DNA of 64,000 nt from Micromonospora antibiotica (GTDB lineage Bacteria > Actinomycetota > Actinomycetes > Mycobacteriales > Micromonosporaceae): NCBI RefSeq assembly GCF_017599305.1, contig NZ_JAGFWR010000017.1, positions 1 through 64,000 of the forward strand. The letters are read 5' to 3'. The notes beneath the pieces are model-generated. The model made no database searches. It saw only the letters and a list, made by a program, of their open reading frames with translations, and was not told where the DNA came from. The translations under genes and the position numbers were made by a program. Every line of letters begins with the position of its first letter. Position 1 is the first letter of the stretch. Of this stretch, positions 8,151 to 17,000 are shown piece by piece.

Positions 8151-9362
8151 GTGACAACTCCCCGGGATCTCGTACTGCTCGGCTCCACCGGCTCGATCGG
8201 CACCCAGGCGATCGACATCGTCAGGCGCAACCCGGACCGGTTCCGGGTGGTGGCGCTCGGTGCCGGCGGCGGCAACGTCGAGTTGCTCGCCACCCAGGCC
8301 CTCGAGTTGGGCGTGGACGCGGTCGGGGTGGCCAAGGCGTCCGCCGCGCAGGATCTCCAGCTCGCCTTCTATGCCGAGGCGAGTCGGCGCGGCTGGGCCA
8401 CCGGGGACTTCAGGCTGCCGAAGATCATTGCCGGTCCGGACGCCATGACCGAGCTGGCGCAGTGGCCCGGCGACGTGGTCCTCAACGGGGTGGTCGGGTC
8501 GCTCGGGCTCGCGCCGACGCTGGCCGCGCTGCGCTGTGGTCGTACCCTCGCGTTGGCCAACAAGGAGTCGTTGGTGGCCGGCGGCCCGCTGGTGAAGGCC
8601 GCGGTGACGCGGCCGGGGCAGATCGTGCCGGTGGACTCGGAGCATTCGGCGCTGGCCCAGTGCCTGCGCGGCGGCACCCGCGGCGAGGTACGGCGGCTGG
8701 TCGTCACGGCCAGCGGCGGACCGTTCCGGGGGCGGCGGCGCGACGAGCTGACCGCTGTCACCCCGGAGCAGGCGCTGGCCCACCCGACGTGGAACATGGG
8801 CCCGGTCGTCACGATCAACTCGGCCACCATGGTCAACAAGGCGCTGGAGGTGATCGAGGCGCACGAGCTGTTCGACGTGCCCTACGCCGACATCACCGTG
8901 ATGGTGCACCCGCAGTCGGTGATCCACTCGATGGTCGAGTTCGTCGACGGCTCCACCCTGGCCCAGGCGAGCCCACCGGACATGCGGCTGCCCATCGCGC
9001 TCGGCATCGGCTGGCCCGACCGGGTGCCCGACGCGACCGCCGCCGTGGACTGGACCACCGCCCACACCTGGGAGTTCGCCCCCCTCGACGACGAGGCGTT
9101 CCCGGCGGTGGCGCTGGCCAAGGCGGCCGGCGAGGCGGGTCGCAGCCGACCGGCGGTCTACAACGCGGCCAACGAGGAGTGCGTGGCGGCGTTCGTCGCC
9201 GGCCGGTTACCGTTCCTCGGCATCGTCGACACCCTGGAACGGGTGCTGGAGGAGGCCCCCGATTTCGGTGAACCGGGTACGGTCGAGGACGTACTCGCCG
9301 CCGAATCGTGGGCGCGCGCGCACGCGCAGGAGATCATCGCGGGGTCGGGGAAGGAAGCCTGA
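8151..9362 (+). CDS. dxr: 1-deoxy-D-xylulose 5-phosphate reductoisomerase
   Basis: Second enzyme of the MEP isoprenoid pathway: converts DXP to MEP with NADPH and a divalent metal in the cytosol. 403 residues from GTG 8151, which puts the NADPH motif LLGSTGSIGTQ near residue 10 as in the family. Also present are ANKESLVAGG, the metal/substrate motif VDSEHSALAQC, ASGGPF, HPTWNMG and NSATMVNKALEVIEAHELF. An ATG 8 bases upstream is out of frame and stops at once, so GTG is the real start. Its stop overlaps the rseP start by one base (TGATG), indicating translational coupling. Confidence 0.97.
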   Translation: MTTPRDLVLLGSTGSIGTQAIDIVRRNPDRFRVVALGAGGGNVELLATQALELGVDAVGVAKASAAQDLQLAFYAEASRRGWATGDFRLPKIIAGPDAMTELAQWPGDVVLNGVVGSLGLAPTLAALRCGRTLALANKESLVAGGPLVKAAVTRPGQIVPVDSEHSALAQCLRGGTRGEVRRLVVTASGGPFRGRRRDELTAVTPEQALAHPTWNMGPVVTINSATMVNKALEVIEAHELFDVPYADITVMVHPQSVIHSMVEFVDGSTLAQASPPDMRLPIALGIGWPDRVPDATAAVDWTTAHTWEFAPLDDEAFPAVALAKAAGEAGRSRPAVYNAANEECVAAFVAGRLPFLGIVDTLERVLEEAPDFGEPGTVEDVLAAESWARAHAQEIIAGSGKEA

Positions 9363-10603
9363 TGCTTTATCTGCTCGGGGTGGTGGTGATCGCCCTGGCG
9401 ATCCTCATCTCGGTGAGCCTGCACGAGGCCGGTCACATGCTGACCGCCAAGGCGTTCGGCATGAAGGTCACCCGCTACTTCGTCGGCTTCGGGCCGACCA
9501 TCTGGTCGTTCCGCCGGGGTGAGACGGAGTACGGCCTCAAGGCCATCCCGCTCGGCGGCTTCTGCAAGATCGTCGGTATGACGCCGCAGGACGACGACGT
9601 CGAACCCGGTGACGAGAAGCGGGCCATGTGGCGTTACCCGGTCTGGAAGCGGACGATCGTGATGTCCGCCGGCTCGGTCACCCACTTCGCGCTGGCGATC
9701 ATCGCGATCTGGCTGGCCGCCATGTTCATGGGCCTGCCCAACAAGGACCTGCCCAACCCGCTGCCGGCGCACGTCAAGGTCGTCGACTGCGTCATCACCA
9801 CCGACGCCGCCCGCGAGTGCGCCCCCGGTGACCCGGTCAGCCCCGCCAAACAGGCCGGGCTGCGCGACGACGACAAGATCGTCGCGGTGAACGGGGTCGC
9901 CGTCGCCGACTACACCGCGCTGGTCAAGACCGTCCGCGACCTCCCGCCGGGCCAGCCCGCGACCATCAGGTACGAGCGCGACGGCGTGGCCGGTGAGGTC
10001 CGCGCCGATCTCGCCGCCGTGCAACGCAAGCCGCTCGACGACCCCAACGGGGCCCCGGTCACCGTCTCCGCCCTCGGCGTCGCCGGCCCGATGCTCCCGC
10101 CCGGTGTCCCGGCGAACGTCACGTACGGCCCCGTCGAGGCCATCCCGGCCACCGCCGGCTACACCAAGGACCTGGCCGTCGGCACCTACGAGGCGCTCAA
10201 GCGGATCCCCGACAAGATCCCCGCCCTGTGGACCGCCGTCACCGGCGGTGAACGCGACAAGGACACCCCGATCAGCGTCGTCGGGGCCAGCCGGCTCGGC
10301 GGCGAAGCGCTGGAGAACGGCGTCTGGCAACTGCTGGTCCTGCTGTTCATCTCGCTGAACTTCTTCGTCGGCGTGTTCAACCTGCTGCCGCTGCTGCCCC
10401 TGGACGGCGGCCACATCGCCATCGCCTGGTTCGAACGGGCCCGCTCCTGGCTCTACGCCCGGATCGGCCGGCGCGACCCGGGCCGGGTCGACTACCTCAA
10501 GCTGATGCCCATCACGTACGCGGTGATCCTCATCGGTGGGGCGTTCACGCTGCTCACCGCCACCGCGGACATCGTCAACCCGATCACGCTCTTCACGAGG
10601 TGA
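9362..10603 (+). CDS. rseP: M50 family site-2 metalloprotease (RseP/Rip1 type)
   Basis: Intramembrane zinc protease that cleaves anti-sigma factors or other membrane proteins. 413 residues; the zinc motif SLHEAGH lies near residue 21 in the first helix. A PDZ domain occupies about 150-260 (PVSPAKQAGLRDDDKIVAVNGV). The second metal-site motif, NLLPLLPLDGGHI, lies near residue 345 and is followed by a last membrane segment. The dxr-rseP-ispG order is conserved in actinobacteria. The gene shares one base with dxr and four with ispG. Which regulated substrate it cuts here is unknown. Confidence 0.95.
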   Translation: MLYLLGVVVIALAILISVSLHEAGHMLTAKAFGMKVTRYFVGFGPTIWSFRRGETEYGLKAIPLGGFCKIVGMTPQDDDVEPGDEKRAMWRYPVWKRTIVMSAGSVTHFALAIIAIWLAAMFMGLPNKDLPNPLPAHVKVVDCVITTDAARECAPGDPVSPAKQAGLRDDDKIVAVNGVAVADYTALVKTVRDLPPGQPATIRYERDGVAGEVRADLAAVQRKPLDDPNGAPVTVSALGVAGPMLPPGVPANVTYGPVEAIPATAGYTKDLAVGTYEALKRIPDKIPALWTAVTGGERDKDTPISVVGASRLGGEALENGVWQLLVLLFISLNFFVGVFNLLPLLPLDGGHIAIAWFERARSWLYARIGRRDPGRVDYLKLMPITYAVILIGGAFTLLTATADIVNPITLFTR

Positions 10604-11784
10604 GTGCCCAAGTGACCGCTGTCAGTCTCGGTATGCCCGCCGTACCGCCCCCGCCGCTCGCCCCGCGCCGGGTCAGTCGCCAGATCATGGTCGGTTCGGT
10701 GCCGGTCGGTGGGGGTGCCCCCGTCTCGGTGCAGTCGATGACGACGACCCTCACCTCCGACGTCAACGCCACGCTCCAGCAGATCGCGGAGTTGACCGCG
10801 TCCGGTTGTCAGATCGTCCGGGTGGCCGTGCCCAGCCAGGATGACGTGGAGGCGTTGCCGGCGATCGCCCGCAAGTCGCAGATCCCGGTGATCGCCGACA
10901 TCCACTTCCAGCCGAAGTACGTCTTCGCCGCGATCGACGCCGGTTGTGCGGCCGTCCGGGTCAACCCGGGCAACATCCGCCAGTTCGACGACAAGGTCAA
11001 GGAGATCGCCGCAGCGGCCTCCGCCGCCGGTACGCCGATCCGGATCGGCGTCAACGCCGGCTCGCTCGACAAGCGGCTGCTCGCCAAGTACGGCAAGGCC
11101 ACCGCCGAGGCGCTCGTCGAGTCGGCGCTGTGGGAGTGTTCGCTGTTCGAGGAGCACGGTTTCCGGGACATCAAGATCTCGGTCAAGCACAACGACCCGG
11201 TGGTGATGATCCGGGCGTACCGGCAGCTCGCCGAGCAGTGCGACTACCCGCTGCACCTGGGGGTGACCGAGGCGGGCCCGGCGTTCCAGGGCACCATCAA
11301 GTCGGCCGTCGCCTTCGGCGCGCTGCTCGCCGAGGGCATCGGCGACACGATCCGGGTGTCGTTGTCCGCCCCGCCGGTCGAGGAGATCAAGGTCGGCAAC
11401 CAGATCCTGGAGTCGCTGGGCCTGCGCGAACGCGGCCTGGAGATCGTCTCCTGCCCGTCCTGCGGCCGGGCCCAGGTGGACGTCTACAAGCTCGCCGAGG
11501 AGGTCACCGCCGGCCTGGAGGGGCTGCCCGTCCCGCTGCGGGTCGCCGTGATGGGCTGTGTGGTGAACGGGCCCGGCGAGGCCCGCGAGGCCGACCTGGG
11601 TGTCGCCTCCGGCAACGGCAAGGGGCAGATCTTCGTCAAGGGGCAGGTCGTCAAGACCGTCCCCGAGGGGCAGATCGTCGAGACGCTGATCGAGGAGGCG
11701 CTGCGGATCGCCGACGAGATGGGCGCGGAGATCCCCGAGGAGCTGCGCGACCTCGTCCCCGGCGCCACCGTCACCGTGCACTGA
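10600..11784 (+). CDS. ispG: 4-hydroxy-3-methylbut-2-enyl diphosphate synthase (flavodoxin/ferredoxin)
   Basis: Penultimate MEP-pathway enzyme: reductive ring opening of MEcPP to HMBPP using a [4Fe-4S] cluster. 394 residues from GTG 10600, overlapping the rseP stop as GTGA; GTG 10612 is an alternative start four codons in. The TIM-barrel part carries SVQSMTTTLTSDVNAT and ADIHFQPKY. The cluster cysteines are in SCPSCGRAQVD and in the C-terminal MGCVVNGPGEA. Followed by a strong intrinsic terminator, so the three-gene operon ends here. Confidence 0.97.
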   Translation: MSAQVTAVSLGMPAVPPPPLAPRRVSRQIMVGSVPVGGGAPVSVQSMTTTLTSDVNATLQQIAELTASGCQIVRVAVPSQDDVEALPAIARKSQIPVIADIHFQPKYVFAAIDAGCAAVRVNPGNIRQFDDKVKEIAAAASAAGTPIRIGVNAGSLDKRLLAKYGKATAEALVESALWECSLFEEHGFRDIKISVKHNDPVVMIRAYRQLAEQCDYPLHLGVTEAGPAFQGTIKSAVAFGALLAEGIGDTIRVSLSAPPVEEIKVGNQILESLGLRERGLEIVSCPSCGRAQVDVYKLAEEVTAGLEGLPVPLRVAVMGCVVNGPGEAREADLGVASGNGKGQIFVKGQVVKTVPEGQIVETLIEEALRIADEMGAEIPEELRDLVPGATVTVH

Positions 11785-11797
11785 TCCACCGTCGACG

Positions 11798-11831
11798 AAG
11801 GCGGCCCTCCCACCGGGAGGGCCGCCTTTTT
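11798..11831 (+). terminator. Intrinsic terminator of the dxr-rseP-ispG operon
   Basis: GGCGGCCCTCCC pairs perfectly with GGGAGGGCCGCC around ACC/CCG bases. The stem is followed by five T residues and flanked 5' by AA, a textbook Rho-independent terminator, 13 bases after the ispG stop. The AAGG...CCTT ends could also serve the opposite strand. Confidence 0.92.
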
Positions 11832-11869
11832 CGGGTACGGGGTCGAGCGTCGTCGGGATGCCCGGTGAT

Positions 11870-12060
11870 CCGGCATGGGGTCGTGGTGGTCCGGGTCGGG
11901 GTCGTGGTGGTCCGGCCTGGGCCGGGTGTTTGGTGGTGGTTCGGCCACCGGGTCGTGGTGCCCAGGCTGGGGCTGTAGTGACCCGGGCCGGTTGTTTTGT
12001 GGCGGCCCGGGTCACCAAGTCGTGGTGACCCGGTCCGGGCTGATGGTGGTGGTCCGGGCC
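11870..12060. repeat. Degenerate GTCGTGGTGGTCCGG repeats with a short hairpin
   Basis: About seven irregular copies of a 15-25 base unit near GGGTCGTGGTGGTCCGG fill the gap between ispG and the padR gene. They include a perfect 10-base stem, CCGGGTCACC (12007-12016) with GGTGACCCGG (12024-12033). Being close to the padR 3' end, the hairpin could help end that transcript. No credible gene is seen in 11832-12159. Confidence 0.5.
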
Positions 12061-12159
12061 GGCGGGCGGGGTTCGCCGTGCCGGGCCCGGACGTCGCGGC
12101 TGGCCGGTGGCGGGTGGCCGGGTCGCCGGGTGGCCGGGTCGCCGGGTCGTGCCCGGCGG

Positions 12160-12738
12160 TCACTCGGATTCGGCGAGGATCGCGTACAGCTTGCGTCGGG
12201 TCTCGTCGAGCACCTGGGCGGCGCGTTCCCGCTGGTCGTCGGTGCCGGTCATCATCACCTGGCGCAGCGCGTGCATGGCCTGCGCGCCCGCGTCGCGGAT
12301 GTCGTGCCAGCTGTTGACGGTGTCCTCGGCGAACTCGGCCCAGGGCGGGGTCTGCGCGGCCGTGGTGGCCTCGTCCCGGCCGGCGTCGGTCAGGCCGAAC
12401 CGCTTACGCCCGCCGCCGGCCGGGTCGGTGCTGGCGGCGATGACGCCCTCGTCCTCCAGCAGTTGCAGGGTCGGGTAGATCGACCCGGGGCTGGGCCGCC
12501 AGGCCCCGCCGGTGCGGGAGTCGATCTCCTGGATCATCTCGTAGCCGTGCATCGGCCGCTCGGTGAGCAGGGCCAGGACGGCGGCCCGGACGTTGGGGCG
12601 GCGTCCCCGGCCGCGCCCGCGACCACCCCGGACGCCGCCCCAACCCCCGTGCCCGTGCGGGCCGGGTGGCATGGGCGGGAAGCCGAAGCCGCGTTGCCGT
12701 GCCTCTTGCAGGGCCTGCATCCGTCGGTGGAATCCCAT
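12160..12738 (-). CDS. PadR family transcriptional regulator
   Basis: 192 residues from ATG 12738, chosen because GGAAGGAA lies about 8 bases upstream; the frame runs on to 12804 without a better site. The N-terminal 45 residues are Gly/Arg/Pro-rich (GGRGRGRGRRPNVR). The PadR winged helix follows: VRAAVLALLTERPMHGYEMI, then SPGSIYPTLQLLEDEGVI and KRFGLTDAGR, with a helical C-terminal dimer domain. PadR proteins repress exporters, phenolic-acid genes or their own genes. No obvious target is adjacent on the same strand. Two palindromes just upstream suggest autoregulation. Confidence 0.92.
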   Translation of the reverse strand: MGFHRRMQALQEARQRGFGFPPMPPGPHGHGGWGGVRGGRGRGRGRRPNVRAAVLALLTERPMHGYEMIQEIDSRTGGAWRPSPGSIYPTLQLLEDEGVIAASTDPAGGGRKRFGLTDAGRDEATTAAQTPPWAEFAEDTVNSWHDIRDAGAQAMHALRQVMMTGTDDQRERAAQVLDETRRKLYAILAESE

Positions 12739-12765
12739 CGTGTCGTTCCTTCCGTGGAGTGTCGC

Positions 12766-12786
12766 TGATGCATCAACGATATATCG
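12766..12786. promoter_or_regulatory. Adjacent palindromes in the padR promoter region
   Basis: TGATGCATCA (12766-12775) and CGATATATCG (12777-12786) are each perfect 10-base palindromes and lie 28-48 bases before the padR start. They form the most AT-rich patch in the divergent region between padR and the GNAT gene (12898). Such short dyads fit a PadR operator; this is inference. Confidence 0.5.
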
Positions 12787-12897
12787 CCAACGTGTCGTCG
12801 GCAAGAGTGTTCACGATGAGGCCCGGTTCCGGTCGACTGTCGTGCGGCTGCGCCGGTCGCCCGGCGGACCACCACCCGCATCTGGCAGGCTGGAACC

Positions 12898-13737
12898 GTG
12901 CTGACGGTGCCCGTACGCCAACTGGGAGAATCGGAGCGCCGCGCGGTCGAGCGGTTGCTCGACCTCGACCCGTTCGCGGGCGCGCAGGTCGCCGAGCGGG
13001 TCTCCGCCCGAGGGCTGGCCTGGTGGCGGGCCGAGGGGCGCATCCTCGGCTACGGCACCCGTCGCAACCTGGAGTCGATCTGCTGGCTCGGCGGCAACCT
13101 CACCCCGATCCTCGCCACCGAGTCGGCGGTCGCCGCCTTCGCCGAGCAGCTCTCCGGCGAGGAGCGGCTCTGCTCGTCCATCGTGGGGCGGGCCGACGCG
13201 GTGCTCGGACTCTGGGACCGGCTCGCCGACCACTGGGGGCCGGCCCGTGACGTACGCCCCAACCAGCCGTTACTGGCCACCGACACCGCGCCCCCCATCC
13301 CGGCCGACCCCGAGGTGCGCCGGGTCCGGCCCGACGAGGTGCCCCGCCTCTTCCCGGCGGCGGTCGCCATGTACGCCGAGGAGGTCGGCGTGTCACCGCT
13401 GGCCGACGACGGCGGCCGGGCCTACCGCCGGCGGGTCGAGGACCTGGTCCGAGCCGGTCGGGCGTACGCCCGCATGATCGACGGGGAGGTCGTGTTCAAG
13501 GCCGAGCTGGCGGTGGTGACCCGCCGGACCGCCCAGATCCAGGGGGTCTGGGTGGCACCGCAGTGGCGGGGCCGTGGCATCGCCACCGCCGCGATGGCCG
13601 CCGTGGTACGCGACGCGCTGCTCCGGGTCGCCCCGACGGTCAGCCTCTACGTCAACGACTTCAACCTCCCCGCGCGCCGGGTCTACCAACACTGCGGCTT
13701 CCGCCCCGTAGGCACCCTCGCCACCATCCTGTTCTGA
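12898..13737 (+). CDS. GNAT family acetyltransferase with DUF4081 N-terminal domain
   Basis: 279 residues from GTG 12898. Residues 1-115 or so match the actinobacterial DUF4081 domain (VPVRQLGESERRAVERLLD onwards). The C-terminal half is a GNAT fold with the acetyl-CoA loop APQWRGRGIATAAMAAVV and the end motif NDFNLPARRVYQHCGF. This protein is commonly found just after ispG in actinobacteria, here separated from it by the padR gene. Acyl acceptor unknown. Confidence 0.9.
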   Translation: MLTVPVRQLGESERRAVERLLDLDPFAGAQVAERVSARGLAWWRAEGRILGYGTRRNLESICWLGGNLTPILATESAVAAFAEQLSGEERLCSSIVGRADAVLGLWDRLADHWGPARDVRPNQPLLATDTAPPIPADPEVRRVRPDEVPRLFPAAVAMYAEEVGVSPLADDGGRAYRRRVEDLVRAGRAYARMIDGEVVFKAELAVVTRRTAQIQGVWVAPQWRGRGIATAAMAAVVRDALLRVAPTVSLYVNDFNLPARRVYQHCGFRPVGTLATILF

Positions 13738-13766
13738 CCGCCCCACCCCTCCCACCTCCCCGAACA

Positions 13767-13808
13767 CCCCACCCCCAACCCTCTAGCCCCCCACCCCCAA
13801 CCCTCTAG
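13767..13808. repeat. Two direct copies of a 20-base C-rich unit
   Basis: CCCCACCCCCAACCCTCTAG occurs at 13767-13786 and again at 13789-13808, within a polypyrimidine-rich stretch that begins right after the GNAT stop. No coding potential. Confidence 0.7.
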
Positions 13809-13851
13809 CCCCGTCCCGCCCCCGCCCCCGCCGCTCACCGGCTCGTCCCGG

Positions 13852-13929
13852 TGATCAAGAGCTTTAGGTCAGTTGATCAAGAGGTTTGCGTCATTTTGAA
13901 GATCAACTTTGACGTAAATCTCTTGATCA
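13852..13929. repeat. TCAAGAGGTTTGCGTCA family palindrome with an extra half copy
   Basis: TGATCAAGAGGTTTGCGTCA (13874-13893) pairs with TGACGTAAATCTCTTGATCA (13910-13929) at 18 of 20 positions around a 16-base loop. A third direct copy, TGATCAAGAGCTTTAGGTCA, lies at 13852-13871 (17 of 20). The same sequence forms a perfect palindrome at 56191-56254 and a variant at 55760-55799. The rest of 13738-14084 is C- or G-rich low-complexity DNA; the ribosome-binding site CGGAGGG precedes the ABC transporter gene. Confidence 0.75.
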
Positions 13930-14084
13930 CCGGGGTGGGGTGGGGGGTGGGGTGGGGAGAGGGCGGGGTGGGAAGGGGTTGGGGGGAGAGGGGAGGGGAG
14001 GGTGGGTGGTAAATGCGTTGAGGGGAGGGGGGCGGGGGGTCAGGCTGGGGGGTACCGCCACCCCGAGTTCCGGAGGGAATCGCC

Positions 14085-17000
14085 ATGCGCCTGCTCCGTG
14101 ATCTCTGGGCGTCCGCGCCACGTCGGATGACGGTCGTGATCGTGCTCGTCGTGTTGGGGGCAGCCGGTCAGGCCGCCGCCTCGGCGGTCGCCGGCCCGGT
14201 GCTGGTGCACCGCTCGGCCGGCTGGTTCGTCGCGTTGGTCGTCGCGTTGGTCGTGGCAGTCTTCGGCGAGTTGGTGATCGCGCTGCTGATGGCGGGCATC
14301 ACCGCCGACTGGTCCGCCGACGTGCGTCGCCGGCTCTGCCGGGTCGCTCTCGGGCAGGACCTGCCGACCCTGGAGGGCACCCCGGTCGGCGAGCTGCTCG
14401 ACCGGATCGACAACGACGTCTACCAGGTCGCCTCCGAGCTGCGCAACACCGGCGTACGGCTGGTGCAGGGTCTGGTGCTCTGCCTGCTCGCCACGCTCAG
14501 CGCGCTGTTCGTCTGGTGGCCGGCCGGAGTGGCGATGCTGCTGCTCACCGTGCTGCTCATCGTGCTGCTGCGCCGTCCCACCGCCGCCATCGCCCCGGCC
14601 CGGATGTTCGAGGAGGAAGCCTGGTCCGACCTGGCCGCCGTGATGGAGGAGGCGGTGCACGGCCAGGACGACGTCCGCACCAGCCTCGCCCAGCCGTACG
14701 TGCTGCGGTTGTACGCCCGCCGGGCGGCCGAGGTGCTGAACCGCTGCCGCCGGGTCTTCCTGATGTCGGCGCGGGTCACCGCCGTCGCCGCCGGTGCCAT
14801 CCGGGTCGGGATCGCCGGGGTGGTGCTCGCCGGGGCGTGGGCGTTGACCACCGGCCGGGTCGACGGGGCCCGGTTGACCGCGATCTGGCTGCTCGCGTTG
14901 AGCTTCGGCGCGACCGTCGAACATCTCGCCCGCTGGGTGCCGCACCTGCAGTACGCCCTCGGCGCCTGGGCCCGGGTGCTGCTGCTCTCCGACGCCCCGC
15001 AGGAACCCTCCGGCGGGGTCACCCCCACCGACGGCGACCTGACCCTGCGCGGTCTCACCTTCCGCTACCCGGCCACCGGCGAGGACGAGCGGGCGCCCGC
15101 GCTGCGCGACGTCCGGCTCAGCTTCGTCCGGGGACGGTCGTACGCGTTGGTCGGGCGGACCGGTTCGGGCAAGTCGACCCTGACCAAGGTACTCACCCGG
15201 GCGGTCGAGGTGCCGCGCGGCACGGTACTGCTCGGCGACACCGACCTGTGTGACCTGGACGTCGAGGAACTGCGTCGGTGGATCGCGGTGGTGCCGCAGC
15301 GTACCGAGATCCTCGCCGGCACCCTCGCCGAGAACGTGGCCTTGTTCGACCCGGACCTGCTCGACGCCGCCCCCCGGGCGCTGGCCGAGCTGGGGCTCAC
15401 CGGCTGGGTAGCGGAGCTGCCCGACGGCATCCTCACCCGGCTGGGTGAGGGCGGGTACGTGCTCTCCGCCGGCCAGGAGCAGTTGGTGGCGTTCGCCCGG
15501 ATCCTGGTCCGCGATCCGCACGTGGTGGTCCTCGACGAGGCCACCGCGCGACTCGACCCGGTCACCGAGATCCGGGTACGCGAGGCCACCGAACGCCTGC
15601 TCACCGACCGGATCGGCATCATCATCGCGCACCGGCTCTCCTCCGTGCGGCGCTGCGACGAGGTGGTGGTGATGGCCGACGGGGCGGTCCTGGAGGCGGG
15701 GCCGCTGCACTCCTCGGCCCGCTTCGCCGAGCTGCTCGCCAGCAGCCGTGCCGCCGCGTACACCCCGGTGGGTTCGGCCCCGACGGGTACCGCCCGGGGC
15801 GGGGTGGACCTGCTCGACGGCCCGGGCCCCGCCTGGCCGCAGGCCGACGTCTCCGGCGGCACCTGGCCGCAGGCCGATGCCTCCGGCCCCGCCTGGCCGC
15901 AGGCCGACGCCTCCGGCCCAGCCTGGCCGCAGCCCGGCCGGCCGGGCGACCTGTACCCGGACGGGCCCGACACCCCCTGGGCGGACGCCGCCGCGCCGAA
16001 CCGGGCCGCGCCGAACCGGGCCGAGACGGACGGCATCACGGCGGACGCCACCAGGCCGGACGGCATCACGACGGAGGCCACCGGGCCGGACGGCATCACG
16101 ATGGAGGCCACCGGGCCGGGCGGCACCGGGCCGGGCGGCACCGGGCCGGGCGGCACCGGGCCGGACGGCACCGGGCCGGATGGCGGCATCACGGCGGACG
16201 GCACCGGGACGGGTGGCGACGGGCCGGGGCGGGCCGGTGTCGAGGGGGCCGGGGTGTCCGGGCGGGCGGCGGTGGCCGTACCCAAGGGGGACCCGCCGCC
16301 GCTGCCACCCCTGCCGCCCACCCGGACGATGCGGGAGATCCTGCGGCTGGGCCTGAACGACCCGCGCTTCGGCCTGCTCTCGGTCGCGCTGTTCATGGTG
16401 ATCACCGTGCTCGGCCTGGACGGCACCGTGCTGCCCTGGCTCTGGGCGGACGTCGTCGACGGCGGCGACCCCTGGCTGCCGGCGATCGGCATCGCCGCCG
16501 CGCTGGTGATCGTGCTGCCGCTGCCCTACTGGACCAACCTGCGGTTCCCCCAGTGGTGGGTACGGCAGATGCTGCGGATGAGCCTGCGGCTGGTGCACGG
16601 GCAGACCGGCCCGCGCCGGTCCAGCCGGCACACCCCGGCCGAGGTGGTGGCCCAGAGCGGCGACACCGAACGGGTCGTGCAGCTCGCCGACAACCTGATG
16701 GACCAGCTCATCGCCCTGGTGACCCTGGTGACCATGACGTTGGTCACGGGCAGCCTGGTGCCGGCGTTGTTCTTCGTCGGCACGATGGCCGTATCGGGGC
16801 TGGCCGCCACCCTGTTCGGCCCCCGGTTGGAGCGTTCCGCCCGGGACACCGTGGCCGCCCGTGCCGCCTTCGCCACCGCGCTGGTCTCCTCGCTGTCGGC
16901 AGCCCGTACGGTCAAACTGGCCGGTGCGACCCGCCCGGTGCTCGACCACCTCTCCGCCCTGGACCTGGTCCGCAGCGACCGGCAGCGGCGGGAGATCGCC

